Positions 44,979-53,596 of a stretch of DNA of 64,000 nucleotides are shown one piece after another. Source of the stretch: Roseovarius sp. (GTDB lineage Bacteria; Pseudomonadota; Alphaproteobacteria; Rhodobacterales; Rhodobacteraceae); NCBI GenBank assembly GCA_014359765.1, contig JACIYT010000004.1:62001-126000 (forward strand), read 5' to 3'. Numbering within the stretch: position 1 is the first letter of the stretch; each line of letters opens with the position of its first letter. The notes under the pieces are model-generated. The model saw only the letters and a program-made list of their open reading frames with translations. It was not told the DNA's origin and searched no databases. The position numbers and the translations under genes were made by a program.

Positions 44979-46667
44979 ATGGCACATGACGGACAGGACA
45001 AGGCGATGACCGAGGCCGTTTCCCTGGGCGATCTGCTGGGCCTCACCGGCGCGGCGCTGGCCCCGGCCGAGGCGCTGCTGGCCGAGGCGACCGAGGCCGT
45101 GCGCGCCGTCGTCACCGTCGAGGGCCGAATCGACAGCGCGGCCATGGATGCCGCGCAAAGCGCCACGCATGGGCTTGCCTGGCTGGCGACTTGCGTTGAA
45201 TCGCTGCGCCAGATGCAGGGCTGGGCCACGCGCCTCACCGAGGCGGGGCAGTTCGGCGAGGTGGAGCGCCTCATTCACCAGATCGCCTTTGGTGAATATC
45301 TCGCGCAGATCGCGGGCGGTATCGCCATGAACCAGGGCGAGATCGTGCGCCTTGCCGATCTTGGTCTTGACGAGGGCGCGCGCGCGCGGCTGCTCACGCC
45401 GGAGGTGGCGGCGCTGATCGCGGGCGGCAACACCCAGGACGCGCGGCTCGCGCTGGTGGCCCTCATGCAGGAGCGCGCCGCCGAGATCACCGTGGGGCGC
45501 ACCGGGCTCGATGACGAGCTCGAGATGATCCGCGACCAGTTCCGCCGCTTTGCGGTGGAGAAGGTCGCGCCGCACGCGCATGAGTGGCACCTCAAGGATG
45601 AGCTGATCCCGATGGAAATCATCGAGGAGCTGGCGGAAATGGGGGTCTTTGGCCTGACCATCCCCGAGGAATACGGCGGGCTTGGCCTGTCCAAGGCGGC
45701 GATGGTCGTCGTCTCCGAGGAGCTGAGCCGCGGCTATATCGGCGTGGGCAGCCTCGGCACCCGCTCCGAGATCGCCGCCGAGCTGATCCTGTGCGGCGGC
45801 ACCGACGCGCAGAAGGCGCAGTGGCTCCCCAGGCTGGCCAGCGGCGAGATCCTGCCGACGGCGGTCTTTACCGAGCCGAACACCGGCTCCGATCTGGGCA
45901 GCCTGCGCACCCGCGCGGTGCGCGACGAGAATGGCGACTGGCGCGTGACCGGCAACAAGACCTGGATCACCCATGCCGCGCGCACCCATGTGATGACGCT
46001 GCTCGCGCGCACCGTGCCCGACACGACCGATCACCGGGGGCTGTCGATGTTTCTCGCCGAAAAGACCCCCGGCACCGATGCCGATCCCTTCCCCACGCCC
46101 GGCATGACCGGCGGCGAGATCGAGGTGCTGGGCTATCGCGGGATGAAGGAATACGAGCTGGCCTTCGACGATTTCCGCGTCAAGGGTGAGAACCTCCTGG
46201 GCGGCGAGGAGGGAAAGGGCTTCAAGCAGCTCATGGAGACGTTCGAGAGCGCCCGCATCCAGACCGCCGCCCGCGCCATCGGCGTGGCGCAATCGGCGCT
46301 CGATCTGGGGATGCGCTATGCGCAGGACCGCAGGCAGTTCGGGCGCGCGCTCATCGAATTCCCGCGCGTGTCGGGCAAGCTCGCGATGATGGCGGTGGAG
46401 ATCATGGTGGCGCGCCAGCTCACCTATTTCTCGGCCTGGGAGAAGGATCACGGGCGGCGCTGCGACCTGGAGGCGGGCATGGCCAAGCTGCTGGGCGCGC
46501 GGGTGGCCTGGGCCGCGGCCGATAACGCGCTCCAGATCCACGGCGGCAACGGTTTCGCGCTGGAATACCCGATCAGCCGCATCCTCTGCGACGCCCGCAT
46601 CCTGAACATCTTCGAGGGTGCTGCGGAGATCCAGGCACAGGTGATTGCACGCAGGCTGCTCGGCTGA
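44979..46667 (+). CDS. mcd: (2S)-methylsuccinyl-CoA dehydrogenase
   Basis: A 562-residue acyl-CoA dehydrogenase with the N-terminal extension (about 150 residues) typical of Mcd of the ethylmalonyl-CoA pathway, which turns methylsuccinyl-CoA into mesaconyl-CoA. Characteristic stretches are HGLAWLATCVESLRQMQ, TEPNTGSDLGSLRT and the catalytic-Glu segment FEGAAEIQAQ near the C terminus. The whole order agrees with the Rhodobacter enzyme as I remember it. AGGAAAGGA precedes ATG 44979. It follows the IclR gene after a 103-base gap and probably has its own promoter. Confidence 0.9.
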   Translation: MAHDGQDKAMTEAVSLGDLLGLTGAALAPAEALLAEATEAVRAVVTVEGRIDSAAMDAAQSATHGLAWLATCVESLRQMQGWATRLTEAGQFGEVERLIHQIAFGEYLAQIAGGIAMNQGEIVRLADLGLDEGARARLLTPEVAALIAGGNTQDARLALVALMQERAAEITVGRTGLDDELEMIRDQFRRFAVEKVAPHAHEWHLKDELIPMEIIEELAEMGVFGLTIPEEYGGLGLSKAAMVVVSEELSRGYIGVGSLGTRSEIAAELILCGGTDAQKAQWLPRLASGEILPTAVFTEPNTGSDLGSLRTRAVRDENGDWRVTGNKTWITHAARTHVMTLLARTVPDTTDHRGLSMFLAEKTPGTDADPFPTPGMTGGEIEVLGYRGMKEYELAFDDFRVKGENLLGGEEGKGFKQLMETFESARIQTAARAIGVAQSALDLGMRYAQDRRQFGRALIEFPRVSGKLAMMAVEIMVARQLTYFSAWEKDHGRRCDLEAGMAKLLGARVAWAAADNALQIHGGNGFALEYPISRILCDARILNIFEGAAEIQAQVIARRLLG

Positions 46668-47358
46668 CCGGATCGGGAAACGATCCGGGGGGGCTGTCCA
46701 AGAGCCGATGCGCCGGATTGAGCTCGTGTGTCGGCGGGTGGGGGGACCTGATCCCCGAGGACCATCCGCTGACGAGAAGGGAGCGAGGTTCTCGTGAAGA
46801 AACCGCATCGAAAACAGATGCTGCCTTTCTTCTCGAAACGGCCGCCCGGCCTGACCGCAGGCGATGACGGCGTGGCACAAACCCGAGCCGGAACTGTTCG
46901 GGAATCCGCCACGCTATCCTCCGGGATGGGACATGCTCGGGACTCCTGAGCAGTCAGCATGGCCGGGTTCTGATCAGGACGGACACTCTGGTGTTCGACA
47001 CCTGACGGATGGTGCCCGATGAGGGCTTCGCACAGGATGCAGCGGGCTGCGGTGCACGAGGCGCTTCGAAAATGGCCCGGGGCGCGCGGGCGTTCAGGTC
47101 TTGCTCCAAATGCGCGGAGTCAAGGCGCGGCACGCGCCGCCGCGCAGCGCCCGACCGCCCCCCGGGCGGGCGCTTTTGCAAGGTCAACGTCCGCTCAATC
47201 GTTGCAGAATCTGGCACCATAAATCGAGGACCACGCGCGTTCTTGCGCCCACCCGCGGTCGGGCGCTGCGCGGCGTGCCGACCGGCGTGCCAAGTGGCAG
47301 CGCGCGGCCTTGACGGGTGACCGTGCAGAAGCGGGCACCTTGTGTCAGGTGTCGAACA
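46668..47358. other. 691-base non-coding region, possibly with a small mobile element
   Basis: No credible gene: frames open here are short and Arg/Ala-rich shadows. The stretch 46988-47362 is bounded by a nearly perfect 19-base inverted repeat, listed separately, and contains an intrinsic terminator for the plus strand. The first part (46668-46987) shows nothing I can name. Confidence 0.5.
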
Positions 47359-47362
47359 CTAG
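46988..47362. repeat. MITE-like segment with 19-base terminal inverted repeats
   Basis: 46988-47006 and 47344-47362 are inverted repeats with one mismatch (core GTGTTCGACACCTGAC). Similarity continues inward over about 20 further bases (GGTGCCCG, then GCTTC and GCAC, with small gaps), so the pair is longer than chance. The inner part is 337 bases and codes nothing. The right repeat includes the stop codon of the acyl-CoA dehydrogenase gene. No clear target duplication was found. Confidence 0.45.
47147..47177 (+). terminator. Intrinsic terminator, plus strand
   Basis: An 11-base stem with one mismatch (47147-47157 with 47163-47173), 5-base loop and TTTT behind it. It sits inside the non-coding segment 480 bases after mcd, so it may end an extended mcd transcript or a small RNA of the element. 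Confidence 0.55.
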
Positions 47363-48525
47363 AACGCATTCAGCCCTGTCAGATTGCGCCCGATCACCAG
47401 CTTCTGGATTTCCGTCGTGCCGTCGGGGATCGGCATGACCTTGGCATTGCGGAAATGCCGCTCGACGGGGAATTCGCGGGTGATCCCGTTGCCGCCGTGG
47501 ATCTGGACGGCCTTTCCGGCAATCTCGACGGCCATTTCCGTGGCATACCATTTCGCCATCGAGGTCTGCGTATCGCAGCGCACGCCAAGATCGAGCAGTT
47601 GCAGCCCGCGCTGACACAACAGCCGCGCGGCGTCGAGATGGGTTGCCATCTCGGCGAGATAGCCCTGGATCAGCTGGTGCCCGCCGATCGGCTTGCCGTG
47701 CTGTTCGCGCTCCCGTGCGTATTTCACCGCACATTCGAGCGCCGCCTGCGCGATCCCGACGCTGGTGAGGCCGACGAACACGCGCGCGCTCTCGAACAGT
47801 TTCAGCGTCTGGAACAATCCGCCACCCGAACTGCCCAGAACATGCCCGGCGGTGGTCTCGGCGCGGTCGAAGAACAATTCGCAGGTCGAAGCGCCGACAA
47901 GGCCCATCTTGCGCAGCTCGCGCGACTCGTAGCCGCCGGTGTCGCGATCGACGATCACCATGGAAATCCCGTCGTCGAGATTGCAGACGACGATGGCGAA
48001 ATCCGATTGCGCGCCGTTCGAGATCCACAGTTTCTGGCCGGTGACGAAGATCCGGTCGCCATCGCGTTCGGCGCGGGTCTTGACCTCGCGCACGTTGGAG
48101 CCGACCTCCGGTTCGGAGATGCAGGTGGCGCAGATGCGCTCGCTGCGCAGCATCGGCCTGAGATAGGCCTCCTTCTGCGCCGCGTCGCCCAGAAGGTTGA
48201 GGGCAAGGACGGCATGTCCCTGAATCAGCACGGCAATCGCCAGATCGCACCAGATCCGGGCGAGTTCCTCGTAGAGAATGCCATAGGTCATCCGGTCGAT
48301 TCCGGCACCGCCGTCCGCCTCGGGGATCAAGCCGCTGATCAGGCCGAATTCCTCGACCCTGGCAAACAGGCGCTTGAGGGTATCGGCATCGGGGGGGTGG
48401 CCGAGGGCCTCGTATTTCTCGGCCAGCGGGGCGAATTCGGCCTCGGCCATCTTGCGGAAGTTTTCCAGCAACATGCGCTGTTCGTCGGTATAAGTGGCCT
48501 GTGCGGCCGCAATCACGTTTTCCAT
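47359..48525 (-). CDS. Acyl-CoA dehydrogenase
   Basis: A 388-residue FAD enzyme oxidising an acyl-CoA to the enoyl-CoA. Motifs: CISEPEVGSNVREVKT (flavin), WISNGAQSD, and the C-terminal IHGGNGITREFPVERHFR with GTTEIQ, where the Glu is likely part of the active site. ATG 48525 has an AGGACA site; the opening to 48615 was rejected. It is the last gene of the minus-strand operon crotonase-thiolase-dehydrogenase. Confidence 0.9.
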   Translation of the reverse strand: MENVIAAAQATYTDEQRMLLENFRKMAEAEFAPLAEKYEALGHPPDADTLKRLFARVEEFGLISGLIPEADGGAGIDRMTYGILYEELARIWCDLAIAVLIQGHAVLALNLLGDAAQKEAYLRPMLRSERICATCISEPEVGSNVREVKTRAERDGDRIFVTGQKLWISNGAQSDFAIVVCNLDDGISMVIVDRDTGGYESRELRKMGLVGASTCELFFDRAETTAGHVLGSSGGGLFQTLKLFESARVFVGLTSVGIAQAALECAVKYAREREQHGKPIGGHQLIQGYLAEMATHLDAARLLCQRGLQLLDLGVRCDTQTSMAKWYATEMAVEIAGKAVQIHGGNGITREFPVERHFRNAKVMPIPDGTTEIQKLVIGRNLTGLNAF

Positions 48526-48644
48526 TGTCCTGTCCTTGTCCTGGCGCGTGCCGGGTTCATTCGCATTCGCGCGACCCGGCCCAACGCATTGATCGTGCGT
48601 GTTCGGGATGCTCAAGGCCGGTTCCCGGCCCTGAGCGACATGTC

Positions 48645-49883
48645 TCAGCGTCCGAGAATGGTGATGCAGGCGGCGGCCTCCTCGACGCCATGCAGCCCGC
48701 CGCCATTTTCGGCGATGGCGTTGCGGGCGCCTTCGACCTGGCGCGCACCGGCCTCACCGCGCAGCTGGGTCACGAGCTCGTGGATCTGGCCGATCCCGGT
48801 CGCGCCGACGGGGTGGCCCTTGGATTCGAGCCCGCCGGACGGGTTCACCGGGATGCGCCCGCCGATCTTCGTCTCGCCGCGCAGGCTGGCCGGGCCGCCC
48901 TCGCCAAAGGCGACAAGGCCGAGATTCTCGATCTGGATCACCTCGCCGACGGCGGTCGCGTCATGCACCTCGGCCAGCGACATGTCCTCGGGGCCAAGCC
49001 CTGCCTGTTCATAGGCCTGGAGCGCGGCGAGCCGGGTAAGGTGGTTCTCGAAATCCTCGGCAGCGCGGTCGGTGCCCGAGCGCAGGACCGCCGCCCTGAC
49101 CCTGATCGCGCGGGCCGGATCGAGCCCGAGCCGCTTCATCCCCGCTTCGGTGCACAGCACCGCCGCCGCCGCGCCGTCGGAGATCGGGGCGCACATGGGC
49201 AGGGTCAGCGGGTAGGTGATGGGCGGCGCGGCGAGAACCTGCGCGATGGTCATGCTCTCGCGATATTGGGCCAGAGGGTTATGCGCCGAATGGGCGTGGT
49301 TCTTTGCGGCGACGGCGGCAAACTGTTCCTGCGTGGTGCCAAAGGTCTTCATGTGCAGCCGCGCGAAACCGGCATAGACATCCATGAAGACGCTGTAGGG
49401 CCGGGGCGATCTGGAGCCCTCGGGCTCCGCGATGCCGGCGCCCAGATCGGCCAGCCGCTGCGCCACCTCTTCGCCATTGCTCACGTCCCAGCCGCTGTCA
49501 AAGGCCGAGAACATCCGCGCGCGATCATCGGAATACATCTTCTCGGCCCCCACGGCGAGGCAGCAATCGCCGTTGCCGGCCTTGAGAAAGTCCACCGCCA
49601 GCTTGAACGCGGTGGAGGCGCTGGCACAGGCGTTTTCGACATTGACCACCGGAATGCCCTGAATGCCCATCTCGCGCAGCGCGATTTCGCCGCGGATCAT
49701 GTGCTGGCCCTCCATGTGGCCCTGCACCGCGTTGGAAAAGAACGCGCCGTCGATCCGGTCGCTCCCGAGGCCGGCATCGGCCAGCGCCTCCGTGACCGCC
49801 TCGCGCGTCATGGTCTTGAGCGACTTCTCGCGAAACTTTCCGAACGGTGTCATCCCGACGCCGACGACATGAATTTCCGTCAT
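48645..49883 (-). CDS. SCP-x-type thiolase / lipid-transfer protein family
   Basis: A 412-residue thiolase-fold protein. The nucleophile is in ENACASAS (about residues 87-94) and the His in ESKGHPVGATG. The usual third-motif Cys is missing; the end reads AENGGGLHGVEEAA, as in SCP-x and Ltp-type members that cleave branched or ring-derived beta-keto acyl-CoA or act as retro-aldolases. Start ATG 49883 follows GGATCGGGGATG. It sits 16 bases after the crotonase gene. Confidence 0.85.
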   Translation of the reverse strand: MTEIHVVGVGMTPFGKFREKSLKTMTREAVTEALADAGLGSDRIDGAFFSNAVQGHMEGQHMIRGEIALREMGIQGIPVVNVENACASASTAFKLAVDFLKAGNGDCCLAVGAEKMYSDDRARMFSAFDSGWDVSNGEEVAQRLADLGAGIAEPEGSRSPRPYSVFMDVYAGFARLHMKTFGTTQEQFAAVAAKNHAHSAHNPLAQYRESMTIAQVLAAPPITYPLTLPMCAPISDGAAAAVLCTEAGMKRLGLDPARAIRVRAAVLRSGTDRAAEDFENHLTRLAALQAYEQAGLGPEDMSLAEVHDATAVGEVIQIENLGLVAFGEGGPASLRGETKIGGRIPVNPSGGLESKGHPVGATGIGQIHELVTQLRGEAGARQVEGARNAIAENGGGLHGVEEAAACITILGR

Positions 49884-49899
49884 CCCCGATCCTCCCGGT

Positions 49900-50688
49900 T
49901 CAATAGCCGCGGAACTGCGGCTTGCGTTTCTCGACAAAGGCCGCCAGCCCCTCGCGCATGTCCCATGAGCGCATATGCGCCTTGAGGTTGAGCATTTCCT
50001 CGGCGAGGGCGGCCCGCTCGTCCAGATCGAGCGCGCGGTTGGCCACCGCCTTCATGCGGCGCAGCACCGCCGGGCTCTTGTCCGAGAGCCTGTCGGTGAA
50101 CGCCTGCACCTCGGCCCGAAGCGCGTCATCCGGGACCACGGTATTGACCAGACCCCAGTCCATCATGACCCGCGCCGACACGTTCTCGCCCGAGAAGAGC
50201 AGGTATTTCGCCCGGTTCAAGCCGATCCGACGGGGCAGGATCGCGGCCCCGCCCGCGCCGGGAAACACACCGAAATTGGAATGCGCATCGCCCAGTTGCG
50301 CGCTTTCGGCGGCGAATACCAGGTCGCAGGCCATCACCATCTCCAGCCCCCCCGCCATGGCCAGCCCGTTCACGGCGGCGATCACCGGCTTGGGGCCATG
50401 GCGCATCAGGCCGAAGGCACGATCGACAAGGTCGAGCAGGTCGGGCTCGCCGGGTTCGTGGGTCGCGCCGGCCACCTCCTTGAGATCGGCGCCGGCACAG
50501 AACGCCCGGCCCGCGCCGGTGAGAACGATCGCGCGAACCTCCTCGTCGGCGATTGCCGCCTCCAGCGCGGCGGTCATCTCGCGCAGCATCTGCATCGACA
50601 AAGCGTTGAGCTGATCGGTCCTGCGGAAGGTGATCCACTGGGTGCGGGCGACCCGTTCGAGGGTCAGGGTCGGAACGCTGTTGGTCAA
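49900..50688 (-). CDS. Enoyl-CoA hydratase/isomerase family protein with atypical active site
   Basis: A 262-residue crotonase-fold protein with the oxyanion segments CAGADLKE (about 64-71) and MAGGLEM (111-117). At the positions of the two catalytic glutamates of classical hydratase it has His136 (GDAHSNFGVFPGAGG) and Tyr162, so it may be an isomerase, hydrolase or ring-cleaving member. The start is TTG at 50688, backed by a strong CAGGAGGT site 5 bases upstream. First gene of the minus-strand operon. Confidence 0.85.
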   Translation of the reverse strand: MTNSVPTLTLERVARTQWITFRRTDQLNALSMQMLREMTAALEAAIADEEVRAIVLTGAGRAFCAGADLKEVAGATHEPGEPDLLDLVDRAFGLMRHGPKPVIAAVNGLAMAGGLEMVMACDLVFAAESAQLGDAHSNFGVFPGAGGAAILPRRIGLNRAKYLLFSGENVSARVMMDWGLVNTVVPDDALRAEVQAFTDRLSDKSPAVLRRMKAVANRALDLDERAALAEEMLNLKAHMRSWDMREGLAAFVEKRKPQFRGY

Positions 50689-50706
50689 GATAACCTCCTG
50701 AATATT

Positions 50707-50722
50707 ATCGTGAATTCATGAT
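50707..50722. promoter_or_regulatory. Candidate operator palindrome ATCGTGAATTCATGAT
   Basis: A 16-base palindrome with 7 of 8 pairs matching in the 126-base gap between the divergent crotonase and CoA-transferase operons. Located 19-34 bases from the TTG start on the minus strand, a place fit for a repressor of both operons. Confidence 0.45.
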
Positions 50723-50814
50723 TTTGCTTGCCTTTTGCGCGCGGCTGGGCTGCAATGGGGCGGATCCGCCCAGGGCCGAAACCCATCAATGCCGCACGAC
50801 ATGAGGTTCCCGAC

Positions 50815-51918
50815 ATGAGCACCGCCCCCCTGACCGGCCTGAGAATTCTCAGCCTCGCCGAGCAATTCCCCGGACCCTATGCAACGATGCTGCTGGCGGA
50901 TATGGGGGCCGAGGTCATCATGATCGAGCGGCCGGGCGTCGGCGATCCCGCCCGCCAGTTCCCGCCGCTCTTCCGGGCGCTCAACCGGGGCAAGCGGAGC
51001 GTCGCGCTCGATCTGAAATCCGCCGAGGGGCTGGAGCGGTTTCATGCGCTGGCCAAGGCGGCCGATGTCATCGTCGAAGGCTTTCGGCCCGGAAAGCTCG
51101 CGGCGCTCGGGGCCGGCTTCGAGGACATGCACAGGATCAACCCGCGCCTCGTTTACGTCTCGATTTCGGGATACGGGCAGGATGGCCCCTATCGCGACAG
51201 GGCCGGGCATGACCTGAGCTATGAGGGTGTCGGCGGGTTGCTGGCCGATCAGGCGGAGGCCGGGAAACCGGGGCCGGTCCCGTCCGTGCCGCTCGCGGAT
51301 ATCGGTGCGGCGCTGTTCGCGGCGATCGCGATCCTTTCGGCCACCCTGTCGAGCTGGCGGACGGGGCAGGGGCGCTATGTGGATGTCTCGATGTCGGATG
51401 CGGTGGTCTCGATGCTCACCGCCTTCCTCGTGCCCGAGGCCAACGGCACCCCCCTGGGCGAGTTCATCGCCGAGCCGGGCTATGGCGTCTTTACCTGCAA
51501 GGACGGCAAGCTCATGACCTTGTCGATCGCACATGAGGACTGGTTCTGGAAACCGTTCTGCGAGGCGATCGGCAAGCCGGAGCTTGCGGGGCTTTCGGGG
51601 CGCGCGCGTGTCGCGCAAAAGGACAGGCTGCGCGAAACGATCGCGGCGGTTCTGGTCAGCCGGACACGCGCGCAATGGGGTGTGATCCTCGATGCGGCGG
51701 GGGTTCCCTGGGGGCCGGTCAATTCCCTCGCCGAAACGCTGGAGGACCCGCATGTGCGCGCCCGCGGCTTGCTGCGCGCGGTGCTTCAGGACAACGGACA
51801 GGCCGAGACATTCCTCGTCCAGCCGCTGAAATTCGACGGTTTCGAAACCGCGATTTCCGGCGTGGTGCCCGAGATCGGCGCCGACAACCGAACCCTCCTT
51901 GCCGACGAGCCCGATTGA
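50815..51918 (+). CDS. Class III (CaiB/BaiF) CoA-transferase
   Basis: A 367-residue family III CoA-transferase with GLRILSLAEQFPGPYATMLL, NRGKRSVALDLK and the catalytic Asp133 in GHDLSYEG. It would move CoA onto or off an intermediate of the pathway encoded around it. ATG 50815 is preferred over 50728, which adds 29 unusual residues. It is the only plus-strand gene between 50.7 and 60 kb and converges on the SDR gene. It is not a close copy of the CoA-transferase at 40793. Confidence 0.87.
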   Translation: MSTAPLTGLRILSLAEQFPGPYATMLLADMGAEVIMIERPGVGDPARQFPPLFRALNRGKRSVALDLKSAEGLERFHALAKAADVIVEGFRPGKLAALGAGFEDMHRINPRLVYVSISGYGQDGPYRDRAGHDLSYEGVGGLLADQAEAGKPGPVPSVPLADIGAALFAAIAILSATLSSWRTGQGRYVDVSMSDAVVSMLTAFLVPEANGTPLGEFIAEPGYGVFTCKDGKLMTLSIAHEDWFWKPFCEAIGKPELAGLSGRARVAQKDRLRETIAAVLVSRTRAQWGVILDAAGVPWGPVNSLAETLEDPHVRARGLLRAVLQDNGQAETFLVQPLKFDGFETAISGVVPEIGADNRTLLADEPD

Positions 51919-51940
51919 GGCCGAAACCGCGCCCGGCCTG

Positions 51941-52729
51941 TCAGCAGGCAAAGGAATAGCCCCCGTTCACCGGATAGGTCTGCCCGGTGATCCAGCTTGC
52001 GGCATCCGAGCACAGGAAGAGGATCATTCCGGCGGCGTCCTCCGGTTCGCCAAGCCTGCGGATCACATAGTTCGACAGCGCGCGTTTCTCGGTCTCGGCA
52101 TCCGGGATCAGATCGGCGACCGCCGGTGTGCGCGTGCCGCCCAGGGCCACGCAATTCGCGGTGATCCCGAACCGCCCGCCCGCCTTTGCGATGGCGCGCA
52201 TGAATCCCGCCGCCCCCGCCTTGGCGCCCGAATAGACCGCGAGGTGCGGCTCGCCGACGCGGCCGGCATCGGAAATGACGGTCACGATCCGCCCGTAGCG
52301 ATTGCGCACCATCGCCGGCATGGCATGGCGGGTGCAGTTCAGAACCCCGTCGAAATTGGTGGCCATCCAGCGCCGCCATTCGGAGGGATCGGATTCCCAG
52401 AAGGGCACGAGATCGTCCAGCCTCGATGTCGGCCCGGCATTGCCGGCGTTGTTGACCAGGATATCGAGCCCCCCGAGGGCCGCCTGTGCCCGGTCGATGG
52501 CCGCCCCGGTCGCGTCGTGATCGGAGACATCGAAAACCAGCGGCAGCGCGCGGGCGCCGGCGGCCTCGACCTCTGCGGCCACGGCCTCGGCGCGGTCGGC
52601 GTGAAAGTCGTTGACCACGACCCCGCCCGCGCCGTGCTGCGCCAGGTAGAGCGCGACCTGCCGGCCCACGCCTTGCCCGGCACCGGTGACGAGGGCGATG
52701 CGCCCCTTGATATCCAGAAGATCGGTCAT
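51941..52729 (-). CDS. Short-chain dehydrogenase/reductase
   Basis: A 262-residue SDR with TGAGQGVG (15-22), NNAG and YSGAK catalytic motif. It resembles 3-hydroxyacyl-CoA/acyl-ACP dehydrogenases and 3-oxo reductases used in breakdown of CoA esters. It is the last gene of the long minus-strand operon with the ABC transporter, 15 bases after livF-like. Substrate unknown; probably oxidises the 3-hydroxyacyl-CoA of the pathway. Confidence 0.87.
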   Translation of the reverse strand: MTDLLDIKGRIALVTGAGQGVGRQVALYLAQHGAGGVVVNDFHADRAEAVAAEVEAAGARALPLVFDVSDHDATGAAIDRAQAALGGLDILVNNAGNAGPTSRLDDLVPFWESDPSEWRRWMATNFDGVLNCTRHAMPAMVRNRYGRIVTVISDAGRVGEPHLAVYSGAKAGAAGFMRAIAKAGGRFGITANCVALGGTRTPAVADLIPDAETEKRALSNYVIRRLGEPEDAAGMILFLCSDAASWITGQTYPVNGGYSFAC

Positions 52730-52744
52730 GCGGTTTCCCTTCGG

Positions 52745-53536
52745 TCAGCCCAGCCAGCGTTTGCGGCGGCGGTAATGCTTGATGTCGCGATAGCTCTTGC
52801 GCTCGCCCGAGGCGGAGACGCCGAGATAGAATTCCTTGACATCCTCGTTCTGCGCCAGCTTGTCCGCCGGACCGTCGAGAACGATGCGGCCGTTTTCCAT
52901 CACATAGGCATGATCGGCGATCGACAGGGCGGCGGCGCTGTTCTGCTCGACAAGGAAGAAGGTCGTGCCTTCTGCCTTGAGCTGCCTGAGCACCTCGTAA
53001 ACGTCGCGGATCATCATCGGCGCGAGGCCAAGGGAGGGCTCGTCGATGGCGATGATGCCGGGCGCGGCCATCACGGCCCGCCCGATCAGCAGCAATTGCT
53101 GCTCGCCGCCCGACATGAACCCGGAGGTGCGATGACGCAGATCGGCCAGCCGCGGGATCAGCGTATAGACATGGTCGAGCCGTCTCCTGAGTTCGGCGGC
53201 ATCGGGCGCCATGTGGCCGCCGACGATCAGGTTCTGCTCGGAGGTCAGATGCCGCAGCACCCGCCGGCCCTCCATCACATGGACGAGACCGGCCCGGACC
53301 ACCTCGGAGGCTTCGACATTCTGGATCGGCTTGCCTTCGAGCAGGATCGAGCCGGCCGAAACGGTGCCGTCCTCGGATCTGAGCGTGCCTGATATGGCCT
53401 TCAGCGTGGTGCTCTTTCCGGCGCCATTGCCCCCGAGAAGCGCCACGCATTGCCCCTTTTGCACGCGCATCGACACGCCCTTGAGGGCCAGGATCACGTC
53501 CGAATAGGTGACTTCGACGTTGTTCAGTTCCAGCAT
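52745..53536 (-). CDS. Liv-type ABC transporter ATP-binding protein (LivF-like)
   Basis: A 263-residue ATPase with Walker A GGNGAGKST, signature MSGGEQQLLLIGRA and Walker B IIAIDEP. A C-terminal tail of about 30 residues rich in Lys/Arg (SYRDIKHYRRRKRWLG) is characteristic of the LivF copies that travel with an acyl-CoA ligase gene. It energises uptake of the substrate bound by the protein at 53597. Spacing to the binding-protein gene is 60 bases. Confidence 0.9.
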   Translation of the reverse strand: MLELNNVEVTYSDVILALKGVSMRVQKGQCVALLGGNGAGKSTTLKAISGTLRSEDGTVSAGSILLEGKPIQNVEASEVVRAGLVHVMEGRRVLRHLTSEQNLIVGGHMAPDAAELRRRLDHVYTLIPRLADLRHRTSGFMSGGEQQLLLIGRAVMAAPGIIAIDEPSLGLAPMMIRDVYEVLRQLKAEGTTFFLVEQNSAAALSIADHAYVMENGRIVLDGPADKLAQNEDVKEFYLGVSASGERKSYRDIKHYRRRKRWLG

Positions 53537-53596
53537 GAGGTTCGGCCCGGATGCAAGGTCAGGAACGGGCGCCGCGGCTGCGGCGCCCGGAGAGGT

